Source: Allacma fusca
Taxonomy: Eukaryota > Arthropoda > Collembola > Symphypleona > Sminthuridae
Direction of reading: 5' to 3'
Length of the DNA: 64,000 nt
NCBI GenBank assembly: GCA_947179485.1
Contig: OX359245.1
Location: 24,725,067-24,789,066 of the forward strand
How positions within the stretch are numbered: the stretch's first letter is position 1; each line of letters begins with the position of its first letter. The position numbers and the translations under genes were made by a program. Positions 46,410 through 57,480 of the stretch are shown here, in pieces. A model generated the notes under the pieces. That model ran no database searches. It saw only the letters and a program-made list of their open reading frames with translations, and was not told where the DNA came from.

Positions 46410-47780
46410 CTTGTGTGGGCGTTTGCTGAATCTGTCCCCATCTTGCCTAAGCCATTCACCGGTGGACTTCTTGATTTCAGTTTCAGTAGAGGCTTTGTAG
46501 GCTGCAGTCATTAGAGTGGAACCTTCATTTAGAATGTATATGTAACTATTTTCCACGTAAAAAATAATACATATACATAGTATAATTAAAATATATTTAC
46601 ATCATTCCTACTACGTCGTGCTTACACTCAATTGGACTTTCATGTAAAAATAATATGCTTACGAATAACAGCTGAATGAATCTTCTCATACGATACGAAC
46701 GACAATTAAGCTTTACTGCCCAAGCCAGAAAAACTAATGATTGATCCCAGCGCGTTGGATATTATGCGGGACAAAATGTTGTTCACAGTTTTGCCAATGT
46801 TGTGCCACCAAGGATAAAAAATTTTCCTAACAGTATACAACTTTTTATATTACACTATTACATTCAAACAACAATAGTAAAATATTTAAGGTCTTCCGTA
46901 ATTCAAAATATTAAGTACCAGCTTAAGTTTTTGGTCATCAGATGTTAGGTAGTCTTCAAGCCTATCCAAATCTTCCTTTGTTTCACAAATCTCTGGAATA
47001 GATTCAAAGTCATATAGTTGATTTCCCGTAGGATTTGCGAGGACCTTTAATATTTGGTCCTGCGTCACTTTAAGTTCAGCTAATTTTTTAATAACCAAAT
47101 CTTGAAATTCTAAAGTAATTAAAGCGATAAAGTTAATGCAATTACATAATTAATCCTGTAGCGACAAACTGAAATATGCTCCCATTTTTAACGAATTGGA
47201 AAATAAAATACGTACTATCATTCTCTCGGATATCTGTTTGCGTTTCAGCATGTACACTTGTAGGTATGCATCCAGTCAGAATTAGCTGGAATGGTCCCGC
47301 TTCAGCGTCAACATTTACACCCTCACAAGTTTCTGATGAGATCACTTGCCCAACATTCGATAATCCACTCGAACCTGCTAACTGCTGATTCGCGTTACTT
47401 GTCACAATGGTTATTACGGGGAAGTTGGAATTTATGACAGCTGTACATTTGACCCTTTTGTTTGTTACAAAATCATTTTTTTAAAATTTACACGGCAGTA
47501 ATAATGCATAGTATACCAAGAATTGTATTGTCAGCGTAATTATAATTTTATTGTATCATAACGTTATTTTTGCAACTAGTTTTTAACTCACGTTCAAACA
47601 AGCCAGTAGATGGAACATTAATTTTACCCGTAATTGCACTTCCTTTAATTGTATCGGCTTCGTCTTCTCGATCTTCTTTAGTGAGGCTATGACTTGACCT
47701 TGGTCTTACTCTTCTCCTGCGAATTATGAGTTCGTCATTCTCAGAGTCACTTTCAATTCCGGAAGTTAGTAACGATTAAC
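46410..47780 (-). pseudogene. DUF4806-like gene remnant B (several exons)
   Basis: Coding-like exons on the - strand: about 47766-47590 (SGIESDSENDELIIRRRRVR, ending C|GTGAGT), about 47400-47220 (ANQQLAGSSGLSNVGQVIS...HAETQTDIRE), 47127-46886 (after TTACTTTAG; LAELKVTQDQILKVL, FESIPEICETKEDLDRLEDYL) and about 46530-46410 (ASTETEIKKSTGEWLRQDGD). The coiled segment and the IPxxxxEDLxxLExxL motif are typical of the region before a DUF4806 domain, but the GG...W core expected next is missing. Exon phases do not all join, so I treat it as a decayed or partial gene. Confidence 0.4.
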
Positions 47781-49095
47781 TTTGAGCCTCCCTTGCAGAT
47801 TTTAGATTTTCTGTTGATTTGTAACAACAATGTAGTTAAAGCCAGTAATTAATACAACTGCAATGTATATACAGCAAACTTAACTAAAACAAGCATTGAA
47901 ACAATAGATATAAAAATATAAATAATGCAGTGGCGTTCTTACTGTAGGTTCCCAAACTCCTGGCTTGAAGAGGTTTCCACGATGTTTTTGGAAGTAGTGA
48001 GGAGAAGTGCACGTCTTGGTGTAAAACGGATTTGAGATACAAATTCAAGCGCTTTAAATAAATTATTAAAATAATTTTTAAAATATTAAAGCATTATACA
48101 GCAGCGAGGGCGGCGACATTGTACTCTAAAAACTCCGGTAACACCATATGCAGGATAAAACAGAATTATGCCGATTCGGAATTAAATTCATCCTTTAATC
48201 CGGAAAACGAGGGATGAATTTATGCTTGCATTGTAAGTTAAACGTCATCTTGTACATTCTCAGTCCGGGCAGGTCAAGTAAGATTTCTTTCTGCACTCAG
48301 GATTACATTATGGATTTTTCGGCAGCAAAGTTTTCAAGCATGCACGAACATTTTCAGTGACCGTTACGGTTATACTGGGTATGTATTAAAAGCATGCTAG
48401 CCCAAGTAGCACAAAAGCAGAAAATAAACGGATTTTAATACCTGTTTTCGAACACGTTTAAATAAGGTTAATCTATATATGGTATCAAAGCAGTACATAT
48501 TGCGTTGAAAAAGGGTAAAAATATCCCACTAAGTCAACGTGTTTTAAAACACGTTAAATAAACGATTACTATTTCCTATAAATAGACATACTTTGCACCA
48601 TATGAAAATACAGGCTGCTTTGCTCAACAAAAATTTGTCAGTTATAATGTAATATTCAAGCGGTCACATAAATAAAATTAATTATATATGTATATGTAGA
48701 TCGAAAGATAATTCTGATTATAAGCCACAAGTAATTGGTTTTTTATCACATGTTTGTGGACAACTAAGTGTTGCTATGTATTACATATAATAACTGGGAT
48801 TATATTAGAAAAATGTTAAAATTAAATGTTAAAATCATTGCTGGTTTCAGTCGTCAGAAGGGTGCAATTGCTGCCGTTTGAGTTTTCTGAACTAATTAAT
48901 AAAGATATAATATTAGCAGTGTGATTTTATATTCATAATTCAAGGCTCAATTTTGTAGTTCCAATTAGTTACTGGGAAATTCGATTGGAATCTTGCTTAA
49001 GCATCGGTAGCTTTGTTTGATCCCATAAACCCAATAACTGCAACTGCAAGCATAATAATCAAACTAATAAAATCTTATGCTACCTGCTAACAATG
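47781..49095. other. No gene recognised apart from a Helitron-like fragment
   Basis: AT-rich spacer between the two DUF4806-like remnants, both on the - strand. Confidence 0.4.
48007..48057 (+). repeat. Fragment similar to the 5' part of the short Helitron
   Basis: CGTCTTGGTGTAAAACGGAT and the next 30 bases match 35119-35170 with few differences. No terminus is visible. Confidence 0.5.
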
Positions 49096-51050
49096 TTAAT
49101 TTATTTCTACTATGAACTCATCACAACTTATAAGCGTTGTTAAACGCATTTGAACCATTGCGTCTTTCACATTTTGACCCCTCCAATTTAATCCCTGTGC
49201 AGCTTCATCCTTGAGGATCTTTCGAAGAATATTTCGAGTGCACTTCTCGACATCCGTACCTCCAAGCTTATTAATACGAATTTCGTACATACAAATTTGA
49301 TGGTAGATTGTAAAAATATCTTGAAAATAACTCAAAAATTATATTTTACTACGTCAAATTGCAATCACAAGTTCTCTCTCATTTTCATCTTCAATTGGTA
49401 ACGCGTCCAAACGTAGAACATCTGAAACAATTTCAGAAGGTAACTATAATTTCCAGCTTCGTTTCACAGTTTCTGGAACACTTCTGTGGAGAAGAATCTC
49501 TTGGGTTTCCTTCACGTGCTTTATTTGGTGGTCCTTACGTGGTTTTTATCACAGAACGTGAATGCAAAACCACTCTCTGAAAATCTTTAAAATTATGCCA
49601 CTGATTTGACTAAAGCATCATGATTAGAAATTTATAAAAGACACTCATTTGTAAGTGGATTACTTTTTAGAACATAACAGATATTCCCATATTTGTATTA
49701 GAGTTATGACCAAATAATTTAGGCCCCGAAGACATATTTTGAGCTCCTTCACTATTAAAGATAAAATCAGTGCTAATGTAAGTATAATTTCACTTGAGTA
49801 ACGATTTATATAAGTGCTTAAAATCAAAACTACCGTGCCGTAGCATTTGGGGTCTGTGATACTAGGTCAGTTAAATCAGGGCCTGAACTCTCCAGCGACT
49901 CAATGTCGCAGTCCGAGACTAAATTAAACACTTGCAGTGGCGACACTCCTGTGGGTTGTACGTCTTGAGAGCTATCATGTCTAGGGGAAATTATTGATTT
50001 TGATATATTGTTAACTTGATGGAACTAAATATATTAGAATAAATACAATCAATTTTTTAAATTTTGATTAAATTCAAACTTTAAGCTGAATTGAATAAAT
50101 GAATTGCAAGATTTTAAAGGTCAATTGAATTATATTCACAATTAGTCTGGAATCAATTAAAACGACTATAGAACAAATTAAAATGTGCCGGAAATTAGTT
50201 TGACTATTCGGTATTTAAATTAAATTAAATTAAATTAAATTTCTTTATTCAGGATTCTTTTCGGGCTGAGCCCATATCATCCGTACATTGCAAGTGTATA
50301 TTTTTATAACAACCAGTTAACTTAAGATACTTATTCTAAGGAGGTGAGAGAGCCAGGTAACATGGAAGGCGAATATATCCCACGACGAACCGAAGGAGTA
50401 CAAGCCGGCTATTCGGCAAAGACTATTCGGTATTAACTACCTGACATTTACACCACTTTTGCCTGCGACATTAGTTGTCAGGGAAATTTCGTTCATACTA
50501 GAATTTCCTAATGTTGGTAATGGGAGTGGCAAACTAGATTCGTCAAACGAATCTTCGGAATAAACAGGCGTGGTCACATGTGTAAAGTGCTTTCGCATTT
50601 TTACGGGCGCTACAGTATTAAATGATTTTACTGGTATCCGCTTTCGTTTTTTATCAAGATGGGTGTTGACATCGGAGGTATCCACAGCACGATTCTGCTT
50701 TTGCCTCGCCTCTAGTTCTCTTTCTAAAAATTAGGACGGAAAATTATATTTATTGCGTGAATTATAATTACCTACAACACTAATAAATAATTGACGGAAA
50801 CGAATTTAATTATGATCATAATTGCAATAACATCTGGTAACATGTACCATAAACACTACCAACTGTTTTCTTGATGGAATACTGGGTCCATCCATCATCA
50901 GGCAAGACTTGTTTTGAAACAAGTTTTGAGTTAAGAGGATTTATGACATGAAGGCCAGTAGCATTTTTCTCAGACAGTTTCTCCCATGACAGAGGAACAA
51001 CAGCAATATCCGATGTAGCATTAGGGTACACGAAGTATATAAATCCAAAA
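49096..51050 (-). pseudogene. DUF4806-like gene A (several exons, state uncertain)
   Basis: Coding-like exons on the - strand: about 51031-50830 (VVPLSWEKL, DDGWTQYSIKKTVG, like the N-terminal domain of DUF4806 proteins), 50723-50441 (ELEARQKQNRAV...KKRKRIPVKSF, donor GTAGTT), about 49980-49850 (DSSQDVQPTGVSPLQVFNLV, after CCCCTAG), and about 49340-49096 with the DUF4806 core: INKLGGTDVEKCTRNILRKI, then LNWRG. Stop at 49098-49096. DUF4806 proteins are abundant in arthropods and often transposon-linked; function unknown. The last exon cannot be joined cleanly to the LPIEDENEREL segment just upstream (gap of only about 40 bases), so the gene may be damaged. Confidence 0.5.
50216..50420 (-). mobile_element. 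5'-truncated non-LTR insertion with 14-base duplication
   Basis: 205 bases ending on the - strand in AATAAAG and (TTTAA)n, flanked by perfect GACTATTCGGTATT copies at 50202-50215 and 50421-50434. It sits in an intron of the DUF4806-like gene A, with the duplication ending directly beside the donor site (50440-50435). Confidence 0.8.
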
Positions 51051-52013
51051 ATTAATTTGTGTGTAAAACTGGTATTGCTGCCATGTAATCTGGCTTTGTA
51101 GGAAGAATATAATACATAATCTTCCTTTTAATATCACAACATTTTCATATTTTAAGATCACTTCGTTTGCTACATTTCACTAAAAAGATCCCTAACAAAT
51201 TAGATTTACAAGGAGAAGAAAACAAATCGCATTTTTTAGTGAATCGCTGTCCAATTAAAATCAATCATTGGGTATGGGCAGGGCATTGGTGGGAACTTTA
51301 CCAAGAGAGCTCAACCGTGATTTCTTGCTGTGATGTAACCTATTTGAAATGTGTTGTTTTGCTGGAATAGAATTACACTAGATTACGTTGTCCCGCGGAG
51401 CGGGCTACCTTTCTATAGTCTCGATCATACATGGGACGTACTCACGAGTATTGAGTAACCTACTCGCACTAATGCGTGTGTGTAGCGAGTACGAGTAAGA
51501 GTAGTATTTAATATTTCGTGCTATAATCGCCTTGTAAATATGTTTGAGTTAAAAGTTGTGCATGTGCAACCCCTGACTGGGACATTCGTTCTCAGGATAC
51601 ATGTGATTAATAGTGAGCATTTACATTTACTATTGGCATTTGACATTGTTTGCAATAATGTTAAACGTCAGATCATATGAGAAAATTCGGAAGTAACTTA
51701 CGTCAAATTAGCCATCTGAATCAGACGTAACATGTACTTTTAAAACGGAATTACTCAACGTTTTCTATTTGAAATGCTAACAGCCACACTTATTGTGATT
51801 CAACGAATGTGCATATGTGACGTCACGACAAAGGGTACTTGAGTAGTTTTGTGAAAAAGTGACGTTAGGTGACAATGAGATAGATGGCTACCGAAATTCC
51901 CGATTTTTGGTGACGTCATTTGTGAACGCTCCCCTACGAAGTGCCATGGTCGTCGATGCGTCTAGAGCGCGCGAATATTTGATTTTTATCATCGCTTTCA
52001 CTATCACTATGTC
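51051..52013. other. No gene recognised
   Basis: Contains a short + frame at 51167-51370 of unknown meaning and a run of GTACTCG/GCGAGTAC words near 51440-51505. Confidence 0.4.
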
Positions 52014-52240
52014 ACTGCTGCCCTAGTCTAGTCAGACTTGACTAGGAAAGTCTAGACTTGACTAGACTAGGAAGCAAAATGACGTAAAAGAATAGACTTG
52101 ACTTGATAACGCATGGTAGGGCAACTTGCTAGGGCAACTTGCGAAAACGCAGGACTTGACTAGTCTTGACTTGCATGACTCGGTGGAAAAGCTAGTCAAG
52201 TCGTAATTACTTGAGGCTCCCTCATGCAGTGGTCGGACTG
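52014..52240. repeat. GACTTGACTAG repeat array, second copy
   Basis: CACTGCTGCCCTAGTCTAG followed by GACTTGACTAG words, similar to 40128-40340. Confidence 0.5.
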
Positions 52241-53170
52241 TCAATACTGTACTTTTTAGTACAGTATTGATAAAAGTACAGCATCGTCATAAGCCAATCA
52301 TGGGCTGGTTTTATTATAATTACACTTGAAACTTCCCCATCGTGACAAATTGCGACATATTTTAGTACACATGCAATAACAAAGTTACAAAATAATTTTA
52401 CACCATCTTCATTATCACTATTAATTGAGCGCTGGAGTTCTACTAAGGATAGATCAAACCGAATACAATTATATGTCGCCCTTATGTCAATATAATCATT
52501 ACAATCGAATAAAAAATGTCCAAGATTACTGTTGCTGTTTGCACCACAGCATTTACACATTTCACCATCGAAATAAATACAATATTGTTTAAAGGCTAGT
52601 TTCTTACAGTTAGTTCGAATTTGAGCAATTAGACGTTTATATGGCAATGGGATATTAAGGTGTAAGTAATGTTTGTAGCCGGGGTTACCATAGATATGTT
52701 TATAGGTTAGATTATTATAAGTTAATACTATTCGGTCGATGTCATATTGCTTACACTTGTCTTTCACTTGTATTAATATATTTTCAATAACATACATGAG
52801 CAGTTCGGGGTTCTGCGGGTTCAAAACATTCAAATCCTAAACTATTAAGAATAGATATTATATTTTTGATCCAATCATACCGTGGGTGTAGCATATTTCT
52901 CCTGACAAAAAAGCTTTGTTGTAAATAGATAGGAGTGAATTTAATAAATTATCCGGCAAGTCTTTAAGTAGCGTGTTAGGAATACAGTCAGGTCCCGGGG
53001 ACTTTCCCTGAGGTAACTTGCTGATTGCAGAAGATAACACTACTATTGAGAAGATTTCGTCCGAACTATCAAGTCTTTACAAATGTGTCACGGATATGAG
53101 ATTCAACTGTAGGGGGCAAAACTTGGGAGTAGAAAGTTTCCCACTCGCAGAGTTTTATTGGGTTAGCATT
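52222..53170 (-). pseudogene. Non-LTR retrotransposon remnant with internal deletion
   Basis: On the - strand, 53040-52858 encodes the start of a reverse transcriptase (AISKLPQGKSPGPDCIPNTL, LLSIYNKAFLSGEIC), and 52833-52222 encodes the C-terminal region with a Cys/His cluster (CKCCGANSNSNLGHFLFDC). The catalytic core between them is missing, so this is a deletion derivative. RT-upstream sequence continues to about 53170. It may be of the same broad group as 42815-44830. Confidence 0.7.
52239..52266. repeat. Perfect 11-base-pair hairpin
   Basis: CAATACTGTAC-TTTTTA-GTACAGTATTG. It follows CAGTGGTCGGACTG at 52226, which resembles the terminus of the hAT-type element at 37392. Confidence 0.6.
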
Positions 53171-55135
53171 ATCACTACTATTTCTAATATTAATTAATTA
53201 TTTTCAATATTAAGTCACTACCACGAATTTAGAACCAAGCAAGCGAAATACCCGGTTGACCGCGTAAGAAAAGATAAAAGTACATTATTGTTACAGTAAC
53301 GCATGATCATTATGTTTGTTGACGCCTAGTAGGTTACCATTTGATTGATTATTATTTGTTTGAAATAATTAAAGTTTTAACCAATAAATGCACTCATAAT
53401 TGGATTCAGGATTGGAATAAATAAACAAAGTCTTTGCTGTTTAATTATGTTTATTGGTTCGAAAATATATAGTGCAATTCGTACGTCAAATTTACAGTCT
53501 CGTATGACGTCTTGGTGACGAAACATTTATGGTTAAATTAGCGACGAAACTCAACGTCCCATAGACCGTCATTACCGCGGACATTTTTTACTCAGAATAG
53601 CGTCGAAAGTCAACGTTCAAATGACCATTTTACGTTAAATTATTACCCTTATTTAACTTCGGGTTGACCTAAGTTTCTACTCGGGGTAAAATATATCCTT
53701 AACAAATAAAACGGTTGTAGTAATGGTAACTAGCTCGATGATTTTAGTACAATAATTGTGCAGGAATACTTGAACAGTACTGCAATACTTGACCGTTGAA
53801 CATAAAAGAGTGCACATACATAAGAGCTGATTAAAACAGGTGGCAGTATCTACGGAATGCATTAAATGGTTAATTTGGTATCCCATATCTTAAAAAACTG
53901 CTTTTGTTTAATATTTTTTCGTTTAGTTTTTCGTTTTTTCGACTCGTGATTATTTTCGTATCATTTTTGAACGATTGTTCATTGAAGCCAAAACGGTAGT
54001 TAAATTAAAACACCCAGTGTTTTAACATGGTAGCAACTAATGTTATACAGGTTTTCCGATTTACTGTTTCCGTGCAATATCATGTAAGGCGGGAAGTTTG
54101 ATTGCAATGATTAATTTTCTTACAGTGTGGAATATTAGTTACAACAAATTCAGAGCATTTTAAAAGAATGACCTGGGTAAAGGTCCAGGTACAGCCAGAT
54201 ACCTGTACCCATGGGTCCGATATTTGAGTTGCTTGATCGGTGAATTGTTCCCATTGTTTGTACATGTTCGGACTGTTGTATGTTGCGTTAGACCTCTGAT
54301 GAAGTATGTTTTTCTCATACTTTTCATTTTCATGATTACAACTTTGACATTGTACGTGCTTCTACCATTAGAAACACGGATTAAAAATAGATAGTACAAC
54401 AGTTATATATCTATTGTTTTTTCATATTTTATGCTCTACATACGGAAATTCAATTGTAATGTGTTTCGGTTGCCTGTAGATTTTGTCAATATTTTGACAA
54501 TGCAAAATGCAATGCAGATTACATCATTTGCAAATGTAGCTCGATGCCTATTACACCTATGTATGTATACGTTCCGTCTAGCCAACTGCAAATCAGTCAG
54601 TTTCTTTACATTGCGTTTATCTTGGCTGGAATGTTTCATGGGACGATATAACTCCAACTTGGTTAAAATATTCTTAAAGCAGCAGTTCATGCTTCATATT
54701 TGGGTGACAGTCAGCAAATATTCGATTCAGAAAAATCCTTGTTAAAAATTATTACTTGGAGGCGCAGTCCTATCGAATTAGCTCATTGTAAATCGTGTAA
54801 ATTGTCGAATACAAGTCGCTAAACGACCTCAGTTCCAGCTATTTAGCCAGTTTTAAGGACAACAATCAACAGGTGGAGCGGAAGTTTTAAGACCACTTAT
54901 GTACTTCAAATATTGATAAATTCAACGCTGTATACACTTATGTGATTGATATATGTAACTAGTAGAAAACTTATAGGTTCGGGATACTCTTACATAGACG
55001 CTAGAATATGCATGCGTGTAATGAGCTTTAAGACTTGAAATATTAGAATAATTCAAGCAATATATCATACTTAAGTGCACTTGGGAACTTCCCACCAAGG
55101 CCCTGCCCACGCTCCATGTTTGACCCATAGAACGC
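53171..55135. other. Intergenic region, no gene recognised
   Basis: About 2 kb of AT-rich DNA. Overlapping short frames near 54.4-54.7 kb on both strands show no domain. Confidence 0.45.
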
Positions 55136-55240
55136 GGCATGCATGATGCAGGAGAGTGGTAATTTAAAGCTTGGCGAGGGGCGTGTGGCGAGCTCATTCC
55201 ACTTCCACTACATAGCAAGCCGCTCTATGTAGTACTATGT
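55136..55240 (-). repeat. Dispersed repeat family, copy 2 (reverse)
   Basis: The reverse complement reads GCTTGCTATGTAGTGGAA, then AAGCTTTAAATTACCACTC and CTGCATCATGC, matching 40060-40127 apart from one internal insertion. Confidence 0.6.
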
Positions 55241-55273
55241 ACTACTTCGCTGTATATCGAAGAAAGGCGGCAG

Positions 55274-56106
55274 CCGGTGGTATGTATCAGGATCCACCAG
55301 TCTCTACCTTTTTCAGTCCAAGTCAAAATCAGTCTTAAGTTTCTGATCAGTCAATCAGTCCATAAGTCTGTTTGCCGTTTACCATGAGTCCCAGTCAGTC
55401 ACAGTCATTATCAGAGTCACTGGAATAAGTCAGAGTCGCAGGGGGCGGCGTGAAAGTTTCAAAAATGTCTATTGTTTGTGATTTTCTTGTGCTACATTTG
55501 AATATGATTCTGATGGCCTGGAATCTGCGTTTGTAAAAAACATGAAAATCTCCGATATTTTTACTCTGATATTTCGAAATATCTCTCGACAGGATTTAAA
55601 AAACTTAGTGTGCATAAGGTATAAGCTTATCAAAAACAGTGATAATGATTTGCTCGGAGCACATACGCTAATCGAAGTTTCCACTTTCACAGTTGCTCTT
55701 CCTTTCCAACCAATGTGCAGCGTCGGCACTATTAAAATTGCAAATCTATGCCTTGCAAGAAATAAAAAATTAAATGTAGATTTTTGCTCTGCTAGGTACG
55801 GGGCGTATGCTTTTCGGGTGTCCTGCATTGGTTTAAGCGTTCATCTCAGTCAGTCCCGCTGAACCAGAAATAAGCCTAAGTCAATCTAAGTCTTCAGCTG
55901 CAGTTAGATTTATCAGTCGCAGTTTCAGTGAGTCATCAGTCAGTCCTTTTGCATCAGTCTAAGACTGGTCTATCCTGGTATACACAGCAAGCAAGCAATT
56001 AACCGAGAAGCACAACAGCGAGATGAAAAAGCTCTCCTCTGCGACAGAGTTTCAGCTCGCTCGGCTCGCTGTGCTTCTCGGCTTGCTTGTTGTGTGTATA
56101 CCACCG
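55274..56106. repeat. Palindrome interrupted by a hAT-type insertion
   Basis: 55274-55287 plus 55978-56022 form the left arm (CCGGTGGTAT...CAGCAAGCAAGC...GAGAAGCAC) and 56065-56106 the right arm. The element at 55288-55977 splits the left arm, and the right arm preserves the empty site. Confidence 0.65.
55288..55977. mobile_element. hAT-type non-autonomous element with AGTCAGTC repeats
   Basis: Inverted ends CAGGATCCACCAGTCT and the complement of CAGGATAGACCAGTCT. Degenerate AGTCAGTC words fill about 130 bases at each end. Flanks GTATGTAT (55280-55287) and GTATACAC (55978-55985) look like a diverged eight-base duplication. A + frame at 55542-55862 in the middle is not recognised. Confidence 0.6.
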
Positions 56107-57009
56107 GCTTGCTTGGTTGCATAGTGAAATAGTATACCACATGTCGTCGACAGACTCGAGTACAACAACACTCGGCCTGCAATAACTATAATAGCGTAGA
56201 GTGCCAAAGAACAAATTTGTAGAACTGTAGGAAAAATTACTTTAATTTTCTCCTACTCTGTGTGGATAATGAATGGGTGTAGATTCCACAAGGTGTTTTG
56301 AGAAAATAAGTGTTTAATTTAATTATCTATCTTCATTTAGGTTTTCACAAATTAATTATAAGTTTACACTTTTTTAGATAAATGTTTTACCAAACAGGAA
56401 AAAATGATATTTATATTTAAGTCAGCAAAATAATTACATTGACAAGATTAGGTAAATTTACTTTCGAATTATAATAGAAGTCAAATAAAATAAATAACTT
56501 TCAGGAAAAATAATTAGGGAAATGCGGGGAGATTTACGAGTCTACCTCGACTCTCCGACTTTAGGACGATGAATGATTCTATTTTTTCTAGTTAATTTCA
56601 AAAAGGACCCCAGTAAGTGTCCACGTCGCATCACAAATGTTCAGCCCTTAGCAATAATTATTATGGTCATCACAACAGTCACACTTATTATTAGAACTGC
56701 ATTCCTAGGTAAACTTGACCTAAGGGCTTGAGCACCTGGCCCTCAACGAAGTAGCAATGCATTCCCAGAACGTTCCTTCTCTCCAACTCCTCCAGCGTTC
56801 CTGGTCATTCCATTGCAGGAGGCTTTACACAATGTATTTATAGTTACACCTTCGCCATTGCCCATTGGTGCTGTCTCCTCATTGGCTCCTATTGCCAACT
56901 CTGACATTTTCTCTGTATCGAGACGGGAATGTCGGCCATATTTTCATAATTATTACTAGCATTATTTCTAACAGTTTTATTTGCGATCTGTGATGACACC
57001 ACATAGTGG
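56107..57009. other. No gene recognised
   Basis: AT-rich spacer before the second gypsy element. Confidence 0.45.
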
Positions 57010-57057
57010 CTTGCTATATAGTGAAATGAGCGCGCCAAGCGGCCAAGCTTCAAATTA
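57010..57057 (+). repeat. Dispersed repeat family, copy 3 (partial)
   Basis: GCTTGCTATATAGTGAAATG and AAGCTTCAAATTA, matching 40060-40100. The match stops where gag-like coding sequence begins. Confidence 0.5.
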
Positions 57058-57480
57058 ACAGATCCCTCAGAAGTGGCCAGTAATATTGTTACAAAGGGGC
57101 AAAATGCAGGGTACGCCAACCCTGGCATGCAACAAATTCAGGCCAACCCACAAGGTTACCAGAACCAGGGTTACCAGCCAAACAATAACCAAGGAGGTCA
57201 GCGACCCCAACAGTACAATAACAATAACAACAGGAGTAGAACTAACTCCAGGGACCGGAACAGCCAAAGCAATGACAGAAACAACTCTTGGAGAAATCAA
57301 CCAGACCGCCAGGAGCAGTCACAACCGATACCGGGACAATTGGCGCTAGAATCCACTCAAACCGACCTAAAGTGTTTCGGATGTGGAGAGATGGGCCACC
57401 TGAGGAGAAATTGCCCACACAAAAGACAATCTAGCCCATATCCGTCGGGAAACTCACAGAGGGGGACGCACCCCCAGTAA
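57052..57480 (+). CDS. Gag, C-terminal part (5' truncated)
   Basis: Open in frame 1 back to about 57022; element-like sequence starts near KLTDPSEVASNIV at about 57049. The first visible ATG in frame is not a convincing start, so the true N-terminus is missing. Residues: a Gln/Asn/Gly/Arg-rich linker (YQNQGYQPNNNQGG...), then one zinc knuckle CFGCGEMGHLRRNC at about 57373-57414, and a stop at 57478-57480. Gag packages element RNA, and the knuckle binds it. Translation of pol requires slipping back one base at 57447-57453. Confidence 0.8.
   Translation, partial: KLTDPSEVASNIVTKGQNAGYANPGMQQIQANPQGYQNQGYQPNNNQGGQRPQQYNNNNNRSRTNSRDRNSQSNDRNNSWRNQPDRQEQSQPIPGQLALESTQTDLKCFGCGEMGHLRRNCPHKRQSSPYPSGNSQRGTHPQ
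57447..57475 (+). promoter_or_regulatory. -1 ribosomal frameshift signal between gag and pol
   Basis: Slippery heptamer G GGA AAC at 57447-57453, in the correct phase relative to gag (codons TCG GGA AAC). A seven-base spacer follows, then a GGGGG-ACGCA-CCCCC stem-loop at 57461-57475. After a -1 slip, reading continues as GGG AAA CTC in the pol frame, which is open from 57435. GGGAAAC is an established retroviral slippery sequence. Confidence 0.85.

Noticed and set aside
51167-51370. 67-codon + frame
   Set aside because: Protein-like in places but isolated, with no recognised family and no second exon found.
54431-54745. Overlapping frames on both strands
   Set aside because: Both strands open over the same bases, no domains; chance.
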